A DNA stretch of 64,000 nt from Bradyrhizobium diazoefficiens. GTDB taxonomy: Bacteria > Pseudomonadota > Alphaproteobacteria > Rhizobiales > Xanthobacteraceae. This document shows positions 39,019 through 49,060 of this stretch, piece by piece. The notes under the pieces are model-generated. The model saw nothing but the letters and a program-made list of their open reading frames with translations. It was not told the DNA's origin and made no database searches. Each line of letters starts with the position of its first letter. The first letter of the stretch is position 1. The stretch is taken from the NCBI RefSeq assembly GCF_016612535.1, contig NZ_JAENXS010000001.1, positions 2,257,501 to 2,321,500 on the forward strand, given 5' to 3'. The translations under genes and the position numbers were made by a program.

Positions 39019-39160
39019 GCTGCAGTGGTTCCCTCAATATTGTGACTGGAAGATGGCCCGGCCGCGATTTGTCTCCGCGCAGGGATAGCCGGGAAAGTTC
39101 AATTTGGGAAGGCAGTTAGCGAGACGACAGGGCTGGCGCTTGAAGGCTAGCTCTTGAAGG

Positions 39161-40000
39161 CTAGCTCTTGGTGCGAGCCGCACGCTGCTCGGCCCATTGC
39201 GCGTCAGTCCATCGCAACAGGTCCTCGGCGCCGGAACTGCGCAAATGGGCACCGCCGTCGATCACCACCATCTCGCCATTGATGTAGCCGGCGCGGTCCG
39301 AGACCAGGAAGCTGGCGAGGTCGGCGAGCTCGCTATGCTCGCCGGTGCGTCCCATTGGGTTGCGCGCGGTCCAGCCTTCATCGCGACCCTCGGGGCGAAG
39401 TTGCCCCGATGCACCGGCGGTCGGGAACGGTCCCGGCGCGATTGCGACAGTGCGGATGCCTTTCGGGCCCCATTCCACCGCGAGGCTCTTGGTCATCGCC
39501 AGCACCGCCGATTTCGCCATTGCGGACGGAACGGTGAAGGCGCGGCCAGTGATGGTCGAAGTCGAGAGGATCGAGAGCACGACGCCGTTGTGCTTGCCCT
39601 CGATCCAGCGCCGGCCGGCGGCGAGCGTGCAGTACATCGTGCCATGCAGTGTCGGCGCCAGAATCGCATCCGCGGCACGGAAGGAGAGGTGCTCGCTCTG
39701 CGCGATGAAGGTGGCGGCAGCGTTGTTGACGAGGATGTCGAGTGGCGCTTCGCGCCAGATCGCGTCCATCATGTCATCGACGGCAGCGCCATCACGAATG
39801 TCGCACGCAATCGTCGTGACCTTGCCGCCGGTCGCTTTGCGCATCTCGACCGCAGTTGCGTCCAGCCGGTCAAGCTTGCGGCCGCAGATCACGAGCTCCG
39901 CGCCGAGCGCGAGGAAGCGGCGCCCCATCGCGGCACCGAGGCCCGAGCCGCCGCCGGTGACGAGGATGCGCTTGTCCTTGAGCAAACCTGTTTCAAACAT
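39161..40000 (-). CDS. 2,4-dienoyl-CoA-reductase-like SDR
   Basis: A 279-residue SDR with TGGGSGLG (residues 15-22) and NNAA (92-95). The position of the usual catalytic Tyr is Ser159 (VPSAMAKSAV, with Lys163), and the rest (KSLAVEWGPKGIR, APGPFPTAGA) matches the mammalian mitochondrial and peroxisomal 2,4-dienoyl-CoA reductases, which lack that Tyr. It probably reduces dienoyl-CoA intermediates of unsaturated fatty acid breakdown with NADPH. ATG at 40000 has GGAGGA upstream. Confidence 0.85.
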   Translation of the reverse strand: MFETGLLKDKRILVTGGGSGLGAAMGRRFLALGAELVICGRKLDRLDATAVEMRKATGGKVTTIACDIRDGAAVDDMMDAIWREAPLDILVNNAAATFIAQSEHLSFRAADAILAPTLHGTMYCTLAAGRRWIEGKHNGVVLSILSTSTITGRAFTVPSAMAKSAVLAMTKSLAVEWGPKGIRTVAIAPGPFPTAGASGQLRPEGRDEGWTARNPMGRTGEHSELADLASFLVSDRAGYINGEMVVIDGGAHLRSSGAEDLLRWTDAQWAEQRAARTKS

Positions 40001-40033
40001 CGTTTGAATCCTCCGTTTTTCTTCTTCTTTCGT

Positions 40034-40130
40034 CATTGCGAGCGAAACGACGCAATACAGAGTCCGTCCTACGGAAATAGTGTGTTGCTTCGCTGCGCTC
40101 GCAATAACGCGAGGATAGGCCGGCGCGCCG
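40034..40130. repeat. Palindromic intergenic repeat, family F
   Basis: CGTCATTGCGAGCGAAACGACGCAATACAGAG at the left and TTGCTTCGCTGCGCTCGCAATAACG at the right form an inverted pair. This resembles the CGTCATTGCGAGCGAAGCGAAGCAA element seen repeatedly in Bradyrhizobium intergenic DNA. Confidence 0.75.
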
Positions 40131-40234
40131 CTTTCGACAAAGAATCCGGATTGTCGGGCCGCGTTAAATCCGGCAGAAACGGGCAAACTATAATTCAACC
40201 TCGAAACGCCGTTAGTTCTCAAGAAGGTGCCGCC

Positions 40235-41209
40235 ATGAAAGCCATCCTCTGCTCGCAATATTGCCAGCCCGACGATCTCGTGCTTGCCGATGTACCGGAT
40301 CCGGTGGCAGGTCCCGGCGAAGCCGTGATTGCGATCAAGGCGGCGGCGCTGAACTTCTTCGACATCTTGATGATTCAGGGCAAGTACCAGGTCAAACCGC
40401 CGTTCCCGTTCTCGCCGGCCGCCGAAGTTGCGGGTGTGATCGAGAGCATCGGTCCCGGCGTGACTGACGTGAAAGTCGGCGATCGTGTCGTCGCTTCTTG
40501 CGGCCACAATGGCGCGCGCGAAAAGATCGCGCTGCCGGCGGCATCGATCGTGAAGATTCCCGACAATCTCGATTATGACCGCGCGGCCGGCATCATCATC
40601 ATCTACGGCACGGCGCTGCACGCGCTGGAAGATCGCGCCAGCCCGAAGCCGGGTGAGACGCTCGCGGTGCTGGGTGCTGCCGGCGGCACGGGTCTAGCGG
40701 CCTGCGAGCTCGGCAAGCTGATGGGGCTGAAGGTGATTGCCTGCGCGTCGTCGGACGAGAAGCTCGAATTCGCGAAAGCGCATGGCGCCGAACTGACGCT
40801 GAACTACGGCAAGGAAGATCTGAAGGAAGGCCTGCGCAAACTCACCGGCGGCAAGGGCGTCGACATCATCTTCGATCCGGTTGGCGGCACCTATGCCGAG
40901 CAGGCGCTGCGATCAATCGCCTGGGAGGGCCGCTTCCTCGTGATCGGCTTCGCCGCCGGCGACATTCCGAAGATGCCGCTGAACCTTGCACTGCTGAAGG
41001 GCTGCGACATCCGCGGCGTGTTCTGGGGCGCGTGGACCCGGCTCAATCCGGCCAAGAACCGCGCCAATCTCGAGAAGCTCGTGAAGTGGACGGCGGAAGG
41101 AAAAATCTCCTCGCATGTCGACCGCACCTTCCCGCTGGCGCAGACCGCCGACGCACTGAAGGTACTCGCGGGACGCCAGGCCATGGGCAAGGTGATCCTG
41201 CATCCGTGA
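40235..41209 (+). CDS. NADPH:quinone oxidoreductase family protein
   Basis: A 324-residue zinc-independent medium-chain reductase. It has the N-terminal GroES-like domain (NFFDILMIQGKYQVKPPFPF, PAAEVAGVI) and the Rossmann motif LGAAGGTGLAACELGK (near residue 148). No zinc-ligand cysteines are visible. It likely reduces quinones or enoyl compounds with NADPH. It is divergent from the dienoyl-CoA-reductase-like SDR, with a repeat between them. AAGGTG precedes the ATG at 40235. Confidence 0.9.
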   Translation: MKAILCSQYCQPDDLVLADVPDPVAGPGEAVIAIKAAALNFFDILMIQGKYQVKPPFPFSPAAEVAGVIESIGPGVTDVKVGDRVVASCGHNGAREKIALPAASIVKIPDNLDYDRAAGIIIIYGTALHALEDRASPKPGETLAVLGAAGGTGLAACELGKLMGLKVIACASSDEKLEFAKAHGAELTLNYGKEDLKEGLRKLTGGKGVDIIFDPVGGTYAEQALRSIAWEGRFLVIGFAAGDIPKMPLNLALLKGCDIRGVFWGAWTRLNPAKNRANLEKLVKWTAEGKISSHVDRTFPLAQTADALKVLAGRQAMGKVILHP

Positions 41210-41262
41210 AGTGATGGGGTGACGGCGCGCACGCCCGCCACACACTCAACTGTCGTCACCCG

Positions 41263-41358
41263 GCTCGACCAGGCGATCCAGTACTCCGTGACGTCAGTGA
41301 TTGAACCGAGAAGCCGCGGCGTACTGGATTCCCCGCCTTCGCGGGGAATGACAGCGGT
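41263..41358. repeat. Palindromic intergenic repeat, family G (copy 1)
   Basis: Contains GGCGATCCAGTACTCC at one end and GAGAAGCCGCGGCGTACTGGAT TCCCCGCC...GGGGAATGACAG at the other. Read in reverse it aligns with 48905-49008 (GTCATGTCCCGCGAAGGCGG, CATCCAGTACGCCGCGGC). Between converging genes. Confidence 0.75.
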
Positions 41359-41388
41359 GGATGTGGCGACGATGTGCTGCCAGCACGT

Positions 41389-41772
41389 CTACTGCGCCGT
41401 CGCCGCCTCATCCACGCCGCGCTTCAGCGCGGCGCGGGCGGCTTCGCGGTGCTCGGTGGTGATGTGGCTCGCAACCATGCGAAGGGCGGTGGCAAGCACG
41501 GCGGCATCATCGGTGAAGCCGAGCACCGGCATCACGTCGGGGATGAAATCGAACGGCAGGATGAAATAGGCGATCGCACCCAACAGCGACGCCTGGACAT
41601 GGCGCGGGGTCTGGCGGTCGAACGCGCAGTAATAGGCGGCGAGCAGATCCTCCGCGAACGGCAAACGTGCTGCGACACGCTTCAGCTTGCGCCAGAAACG
41701 GCGGCGCACGCTTTCACGATCTTCCGCGAGCCGATCGGCTGGCTCGAAGCCGACGCTGTGTTCGGCAGCCAT
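41389..41772 (-). CDS. YkvA (DUF1232) family membrane protein
   Basis: A 127-residue protein with the DUF1232 signature YFILPFDFIPDVMPVLGFTDD at its centre, preceded by an amphipathic N-terminal region (FWRKLKRVAARLPFAEDLLAAYYC). It is a small membrane-associated protein of unknown function. GGGAG before ATG 41772. Confidence 0.87.
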   Translation of the reverse strand: MAAEHSVGFEPADRLAEDRESVRRRFWRKLKRVAARLPFAEDLLAAYYCAFDRQTPRHVQASLLGAIAYFILPFDFIPDVMPVLGFTDDAAVLATALRMVASHITTEHREAARAALKRGVDEAATAQ

Positions 41773-41861
41773 CTTTGAAAACTCCCATTCAGCCGGACGC
41801 GGCGGATGGCCGCATCAAGTGCTGGCCACAACATGGGGATGCCACAGGTCGCTGCAAGATG

Positions 41862-42164
41862 TCAGGCCGGCGTCAGCTTTGCGATGGCATTCATCGCCGC
41901 GGCGAGCTCGATATCGAGCCCAGTGACGCCGCCGGAATCATGGGTCGACAACACCACCTCGACCGTCTTGTAGACGTTGCGCCATTCGGGGTGGTGATCC
42001 ATCTTTTCGGCGACCAGCGCCGCCCGGGTCATGAAGCCGAAGGCCTCGTTGAAATCCTTGAAGACAAAGGTTTTCCTGATGGCGTCGCGCCCCTGGGTTT
42101 CGGTCCAGCCCGGGATACCGCCCAGCGCCTGCTTGCGTGAATCCGCCGATAGAAGCTCTGCCAT
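41862..42164 (-). CDS. 4a-hydroxytetrahydrobiopterin dehydratase
   Basis: A 100-residue pterin-4a-carbinolamine dehydratase (PhhB/PCD). The family pattern is [20 protein letters not shown] followed by [22 protein letters not shown], including the catalytic His-His. It dehydrates the 4a-hydroxy-pterin formed by aromatic amino acid hydroxylases; no such hydroxylase is near here, so it may serve elsewhere or help pterin metabolism. Confidence 0.93.
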   Translation of the reverse strand: MAELLSADSRKQALGGIPGWTETQGRDAIRKTFVFKDFNEAFGFMTRAALVAEKMDHHPEWRNVYKTVEVVLSTHDSGGVTGLDIELAAAMNAIAKLTPA

Positions 42165-42315
42165 GATGGCCTCCGTTTTCAGGGGAACTTTACCCTAACA
42201 CCGTGCTTCCGCCCGGGTTCATACGGGATTTCGTCGATCCGCTAACCATGACGGAGATGTAACCCGTGCGGCGCAAGAAATTTGCTACAGTTGCGGGTGT
42301 AGATCGCCGGCCAAG

Positions 42316-43761
42316 ATGAAACTGAGCCTGAAGCGCCTGTTTGGGAGATCGATGACCGGGGGATTGGACCTGGCCGAAGCGCCCTCTCCGCCTTCGCCGC
42401 GATCCGCGGCGCGGAAGACGGCGCTCGTATCTCTGGCGCTGGTGCTCGCAATCATCGGCGCGCTGGCTGGCGGCTATTATTTCGCGATGCGACCGGTGAC
42501 GCTGAAGGTCGCGGTCGGCCCCGCCAACAGCGACGACGTCAAAGTGGTGCAGGCGCTGACGCAGGCCTTCGCGCAGAGCAAAGGCTTTGTGCGGCTGCGC
42601 CCGATCCAGACCGACGGCGCCACTGCCAGCGCGAATCTGCTCGCCGAGGGCAAGGCTGATCTCGCCATTGTGCGAGGCGACCTCGACGTGCCCAAGAACG
42701 CACAGGCCGTCGCGACACTGCGCAAGAACGTTGTCGTGCTGTGGTCGGTGCCCGGCAAGGGCAAGAAGAAGGGCGCGAAGATCACCAAGATCGCGCAGCT
42801 CGCCGGCCACCGTGTCGGCGTGGTGGGCAAGACGCAGGCCAACGTCAATCTGCTCAAGGTGATCCTGCAGCAATACGGCGTCGATCCCGCCAAGGTCGAG
42901 ATCGTGCAATTCCCGGCCAACGAAGCGGCTGAAGCGATCAAGGCACAGAAGGCCGACGTCTATCTCGCGGCCGGCCCCGTCAACAGCAAGATCACGTCGG
43001 ACGCGATTGCCGCCTCCGCCAAGGACGGCGGCGCGCTGACCTTCCTCGCGATCGATTCGGCGGACGCGATCGCGCAGAACCATCCGGTCTATGAATCGGC
43101 CGACATTCCGGCCGGCACTTACGGCGGCTCGCCGGATCGTCCTGACGACGAGGTCAAGACGATCAGCTTCTCGCATCACGTCGTGGCGCGTAAAGGCCTG
43201 TCCGAAACCACGGTTGCAGCCTTCACCCGGCAGCTCTTCGCCGTGCGCCAGCAATTGCTGACCGAGTTCCCGCAGGCGGCGAAGATCGAAACGCCCGATA
43301 CCGACAAGGACGCGGTGATCCCGGTGCATCCGGGCGCTGCCGCCTTCGTCGACGGCGAGGAGAAGACCTTCCTCGACAAGTACAGCGATTACATCTGGTG
43401 GACTCTGATGGCGCTCTCGGCCACGGGCTCGATCGGCGCCTGGTTCGCGGGCTATCTGAAGAAGGACGAGCGCGACAACAACAGCTATCTGCGCGAACGC
43501 CTGTTCGACATGCTCGCCGCGGCACGCAAAAGCGAGACGACCGAGGATCTCGATCAGATGCAGGCCGAGGCCGACGAGATCTTGCGCGACACGCTGCGCT
43601 GCTTCGATCACGGCGCGATCGAGGAGGGCGCGCTGACCGCCTTCAACATCGTGCTCGACCAGTTCCACGCCGCGGTCGCCGATCGCAAGGCGGTGCTGTT
43701 CAGCATGCCGCAGAACCTGCAACGGGCGGGCGCGCAATTCCGGGCCGCCGGCAACGCGTAA
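42316..43761 (+). CDS. TAXI-family solute-binding protein with membrane anchors
   Basis: A 481-residue protein. Helix at about 38-57 (TALVSLALVLAIIGALAGG), then a TAXI (TRAP-associated extracytoplasmic immunogenic) substrate-binding domain (about 62-340) with LKVAVGPANSDDVKVVQALT, GKADLAIVRGDLDVP and SFSHHVVARKGL. A second helix (about 360-378, IWWTLMALSATGSIGAWFAG) and a cytoplasmic coiled region of about 100 residues follow. No TRAP permease is nearby. The membrane-spanning form with a cytoplasmic tail suggests a sensor or signalling role, not import; ligand unknown. Confidence 0.85.
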   Translation: MKLSLKRLFGRSMTGGLDLAEAPSPPSPRSAARKTALVSLALVLAIIGALAGGYYFAMRPVTLKVAVGPANSDDVKVVQALTQAFAQSKGFVRLRPIQTDGATASANLLAEGKADLAIVRGDLDVPKNAQAVATLRKNVVVLWSVPGKGKKKGAKITKIAQLAGHRVGVVGKTQANVNLLKVILQQYGVDPAKVEIVQFPANEAAEAIKAQKADVYLAAGPVNSKITSDAIAASAKDGGALTFLAIDSADAIAQNHPVYESADIPAGTYGGSPDRPDDEVKTISFSHHVVARKGLSETTVAAFTRQLFAVRQQLLTEFPQAAKIETPDTDKDAVIPVHPGAAAFVDGEEKTFLDKYSDYIWWTLMALSATGSIGAWFAGYLKKDERDNNSYLRERLFDMLAAARKSETTEDLDQMQAEADEILRDTLRCFDHGAIEEGALTAFNIVLDQFHAAVADRKAVLFSMPQNLQRAGAQFRAAGNA

Positions 43762-43866
43762 GCGCCTGCGCGTAATTGGCGCGTCACATTGTCTCAATAT
43801 AGCGTCGGTCTTCATCCTGGCGACGACCGCTGCGGCGGCGCGCCGCGCGATATCGAGAGCATCGCC

Positions 43867-45414
43867 ATGAAGATCAAATTCTCCCGCCGCAATTTTCTCA
43901 CCACCAGCGCCGGTGCACTCGGCGCGATTGCAATGCCGCATCTCTCGCGCGCAGCCGACCGGCCTGCGGTCACCCATGGCGTGCAATCCGGCGACGTCAC
44001 TGTCGATGGCGGCGTGGTCTGGGCGCGCGCCGACCGGCCTTCACAGATGCTGGTCGAGGTGGCGACGACGGAATCCTTCAAGGACGCCCGCGCGCTGCCG
44101 CCGATCGCAGCGCTGCCCGAGAGCGACTTCACCGCCAAAATGCTGATCGAGAATCTTCCAGCGAGCCAGGACATCTTTTACCGCGTCCGCTTCCGCGATC
44201 TGTCCCACACCGCGATCGAAGGCGAGCCGGTGGTCGGCCGCTTCCGCACCGCGCCCGCCGACCGTCGCGACGTCAGCTTCGTCTGGGGCGGCGATGTCGC
44301 CGGCCAGGGCTGGGGCATCAACCGCGATGACGGCGGCATGTTCACCTTCTCCACCATGCGCAAGCACCGGCCGGATTTCCTGCTGCATTCGGGCGACACC
44401 ATCTATGCCGACGGCGTGATCCCCGCCGAGGTGAAGCTTGCCGACGGCAAGACCTGGAAGAACGTCACGATTCCCGAGAAGGCCAAGGTCGCCGAGACGC
44501 TGGACGAGTACCGCGCCGCGCACAAATACAATTTCACCGACGACAACGTCCGCGCCTTCAACGCCGAAGTGCCGATCTTCGTGCAGTGGGACGATCACGA
44601 GGTCACCAACAACTGGTCGCTGTCGAAGGATCTGCCGGCGACCTACAAGGTGCGTGACATCTCGCTGCTCGCGGCCCGCGCGGGTCGCGCCTTCCACGAG
44701 ATGTATCCGATGCGCGAAAGTATCATCGAGCCGGGCCGGGTCTATCGCCAGATCTCCTACGGTCCGCATCTCGACGTGTTCGTGCTCGACGAGCGCAGCT
44801 ATCGCGGCCCGAACGGCGCCAACCTCGATACGGATTACGGCCCTGCCAGTTACTTCCTCGGGCCGGAGCAGATGGCCTGGCTCAAGCGCGGCCTGCTCAA
44901 TTCGCGCGCGACCTGGAAGGTCATCGCCTCCGACATGCCGCTCAGCCTGATCGTCTATGACGATGGCGCCAACAAGAAGGGCTCGGAAGCCTTCGCGCAA
45001 GGCGACGGCCCGGCGCGCGGCCGCGAGCTCGAGATCGCCGACATCCTGCGCTTCATCAAGATGGCGCCGATCAGAAATACGGTGTGGCTGACGGCGGACG
45101 TGCACTACGCCGCCGCGCATTATTACGATCCGAACAAGGCGCAATTCCAGGATTTCGAACCGTTCTGGGAATTCGTCTCCGGACCGCTGCACGCCGGCAC
45201 GTTCGGCCCGAACGAGCTCGACAACACGTTCGGCCCCGACGTCCGCTTCATCAAGGCACCCGGCCTCGACAAGCAGAACTTGCCGCCGTCCGCCGGCATG
45301 CAGTTCTTCGGTCACGTCAAGATCGACGGCGCCTCCGGCCAGATGACGGTGACGTTGCGCGACCGCGCCGACGTCGCACTGTGGTCGACCACGCTCGATC
45401 CGAAACTCGCCTGA
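43867..45414 (+). CDS. phoD: Alkaline phosphatase D (PhoD-like)
   Basis: A 515-residue exported enzyme. The Tat signal is FSRRNFLTTSAGALG (residues 5-19). An N-terminal Fn3-like PhoD_N part (about 35-130) precedes the metallophosphatase domain with VWGGDVAGQGWG, HSGDTIYADG, WDDHEVTNNW and WLTADVHYAAAHYYDP metal-ligand motifs. It releases phosphate from mono- and diesters in the periplasm. Start at 43867; upstream in-frame sequence lacks signal character. No Pho box was seen. Confidence 0.92.
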   Translation: MKIKFSRRNFLTTSAGALGAIAMPHLSRAADRPAVTHGVQSGDVTVDGGVVWARADRPSQMLVEVATTESFKDARALPPIAALPESDFTAKMLIENLPASQDIFYRVRFRDLSHTAIEGEPVVGRFRTAPADRRDVSFVWGGDVAGQGWGINRDDGGMFTFSTMRKHRPDFLLHSGDTIYADGVIPAEVKLADGKTWKNVTIPEKAKVAETLDEYRAAHKYNFTDDNVRAFNAEVPIFVQWDDHEVTNNWSLSKDLPATYKVRDISLLAARAGRAFHEMYPMRESIIEPGRVYRQISYGPHLDVFVLDERSYRGPNGANLDTDYGPASYFLGPEQMAWLKRGLLNSRATWKVIASDMPLSLIVYDDGANKKGSEAFAQGDGPARGRELEIADILRFIKMAPIRNTVWLTADVHYAAAHYYDPNKAQFQDFEPFWEFVSGPLHAGTFGPNELDNTFGPDVRFIKAPGLDKQNLPPSAGMQFFGHVKIDGASGQMTVTLRDRADVALWSTTLDPKLA

Positions 45415-45426
45415 GCTAAAGCGCCG

Positions 45427-45834
45427 TCAGGCGCCACGCGCCTGCAACGCTGCCTCCAGCGCGTCGCTGGAGCATGGCTTTTGTAGCCGCGGCCGTGCGG
45501 CAAATTGCGGGGGAATGCTGGTCTCCGCGCCGTAGCCGGTGACGAAGACGAAGGGAATGTCCAGCGCCGCCAGCCGCTCGGCAATCGCAAAGCTCTTCTC
45601 ACGGATCAGCTCGACGTCGAGCAGCGCGAAGTCGGGTGCGCGTGCCGCGATTACGTTCAGCGCCTGTGCCACCGAACCCACGGTGCGCACGCTCGTCACG
45701 CCAAATCCGAGCAGACGATCCTCGAAATCGATGGCGATGATCGGATCGTCCTCGACGATCAGGACGTCGGCAGGGACGTCGGCCGAACCATTCGGGGAGG
45801 CAGGTATCATGATCCTGGCTGTTGAGGGCTGCAT
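45427..45834 (-). CDS. Single-domain response regulator
   Basis: A 135-residue receiver-only protein. It has DVLIVEDDPIIAIDFEDRLL, the phospho-acceptor Asp in FALLDVELI, the Thr in VFVTGYGAE and Lys in LQKPCS. No output domain follows. Such stand-alone receivers act by protein contact or as phosphate sinks. Start uncertain: 45834 (MQPSTARIMIP) is chosen; 45810 is an alternative. Divergent from the Crp/Fnr gene, across 161 bases. Confidence 0.85.
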   Translation of the reverse strand: MQPSTARIMIPASPNGSADVPADVLIVEDDPIIAIDFEDRLLGFGVTSVRTVGSVAQALNVIAARAPDFALLDVELIREKSFAIAERLAALDIPFVFVTGYGAETSIPPQFAARPRLQKPCSSDALEAALQARGA

Positions 45835-45995
45835 GTATTTTTCCGATCCGGACAGCCCATACGACGCCTGCGCCCAGCGCATCAGAGGGTTCCCGGAACG
45901 AAACTCACCACAGAACAGTTTTGACGTCTGTCCACATGTGCACACAGTCAGTGGACGGAACTCGCTAATGTGGCGCGGAGGATGGGGAGTTCACG

Positions 45996-46772
45996 ATGGA
46001 CGCGCGCACCGGCACGGCAACCGAGATCAACAGCCGACCCGCCAACAATCTGTTGCGGCGCCTGAACCAGGCGGACTACGCGCTGCTCGCACCTCATGTC
46101 GCGGTCGATGACGCTGCCGCGAACGATCTGCTCTACAGCCCCGGCGACAACGTTCAGGTCGTGCACTTTCCCTGTGGACCGGCGCTGGCGACGTTTCTGG
46201 TCCCCAACGAGGACGGCCGCGATGTCGAAACCATTCTGGTCGGCCGCGAAGGCGCGGTAGGCGGCATCGTCAGCGAGGGATTTCTGCCGGCCTACACCCG
46301 CATCTGCGTGAAATTCGGCGGACCGTTTGCGCGCATCAATGTCGCCAAGCTGGAAGCGGCCAAGCTGCGCGCGCCGTCGCTGCGCAACATCTTTGCCCGC
46401 TATGCCGATTGCCTGCTGGCGCAGATCTTCCAGTCCACGGCCTGCAACGCCATCCACTCGATCGAGCAGCGCACGGCAAAATGGATCCTGGCAGCGATGG
46501 AGCGCACCGGGGACGAGAGCAGCGTGCCGCTGACGCATGAACAGCTCGCCACGTTGCTCGGCGTCGGCCGCAGCTATGCGAGCCGCGTGCTGCAGTCGTT
46601 CAAGGCCGAAGGCGTGCTCGACACGCGCCGCGGCTCGATCCTGGTCCGCAACCATGACGGCCTGCGCATGCGCGCCTGCCTCTGCAACGACGCCGTGAAG
46701 CTGCACTTCGAGGAGGTGCTGCGCGGGGTCTATCCGACCGAGGAGGTCGATCTCAGGTCGGCGCGGGGCTGA
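45996..46772 (+). CDS. Crp/Fnr family transcriptional regulator
   Basis: A 258-residue regulator. Residues about 20-150 form a cyclic-nucleotide-binding beta-roll (VQVVHFPCGPALATF), and the C-terminal helix-turn-helix (about 190-235) includes LTHEQLATLLGVGRSYASRVLQSFKAEGVL. No four-Cys iron-sulfur motif of FNR and no haem-type ligands are obvious, so the effector is unknown. It is divergent from the response regulator and could control it. GGAGTT precedes the ATG. Confidence 0.9.
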   Translation: MDARTGTATEINSRPANNLLRRLNQADYALLAPHVAVDDAAANDLLYSPGDNVQVVHFPCGPALATFLVPNEDGRDVETILVGREGAVGGIVSEGFLPAYTRICVKFGGPFARINVAKLEAAKLRAPSLRNIFARYADCLLAQIFQSTACNAIHSIEQRTAKWILAAMERTGDESSVPLTHEQLATLLGVGRSYASRVLQSFKAEGVLDTRRGSILVRNHDGLRMRACLCNDAVKLHFEEVLRGVYPTEEVDLRSARG

Positions 46773-47063
46773 TCGGAACGTCGAGGGTACGGGATTGCGC
46801 CGATTTGGCCGGAAACCGGCCCTAACCCCCGGGAATTCCCGGACAAAATTCAATCAACCAACCCCGAAAGAACGCATTGTTTTTTGGCGGTTTCTGCATA
46901 TATTGCGCTGCAAACGCACAGGGTGCCCGGTCGATCTAGCCGGGCGGCCCTTTTGGGCGTAATAGGCCCCGTTTTCCACGTTTCAGCGTTGTCCGTGAAG
47001 AGGTCCCGGCTTGACCGGCGAGATCGCGCTTAACCCATTGTTCGACCGCAAAGAAGCTCACTC
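46773..47063. other. Intergenic region between crp/fnr-type gene and typA
   Basis: 291 bases. It holds two small palindromes, GGCCGGAAACCGGCC (46807-46821) and CCGGGAATTCCCGG (46829-46842), which may end the regulator transcript, and then the typA promoter and leader. A stem GCCCGG/CCGGGC with a following CCCTTTTGGG (46924-46958) lies in the leader and could act as an attenuator; this is speculative. Confidence 0.5.
46877..46904 (+). promoter_or_regulatory. Putative sigma-70 promoter of typA
   Basis: TTGTTT (46877-46882), a 16-base spacer and TATATT (46899-46904), the most AT-rich spot in the region. It would give a leader of about 150 bases before the typA start. Confidence 0.5.
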
Positions 47064-48890
<1,827 letters not shown>

Positions 48891-48904
48891 AGGCCACCGG
48901 TCTC

Positions 48905-49010
48905 GCTGTCATGTCCCGCGAAGGCGGGGCATCCAGTACGCCGCGGCTTCTCAGTAGATCACTACCGTCTCTGGAATACTGGATCACCCGCTTTCGCGGG
49001 TGATGACACC
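48905..49010. repeat. Palindromic intergenic repeat, family G (copy 2)
   Basis: GTCATGTCCCGCGAAGGCGG...CATCCAGTACGCCGCGGC at the left and AATACTGGATCACCCGC...GCGGGTGATGACACC at the right. It is in opposite orientation to 41263-41358 and lies in the typA to amine oxidase gap. Confidence 0.75.
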
Positions 49011-49060
49011 TGTGCGCGTGATGGCTTCAGCACGCTCCACGAACGTGCTAGAGCCCGCAG

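Noticed and set aside
46924..46958. Riboswitch or attenuator in the typA leader
   Set aside because: Only a weak six-bp stem and short T-run; no known riboswitch pattern. Mentioned in the intergenic note only.
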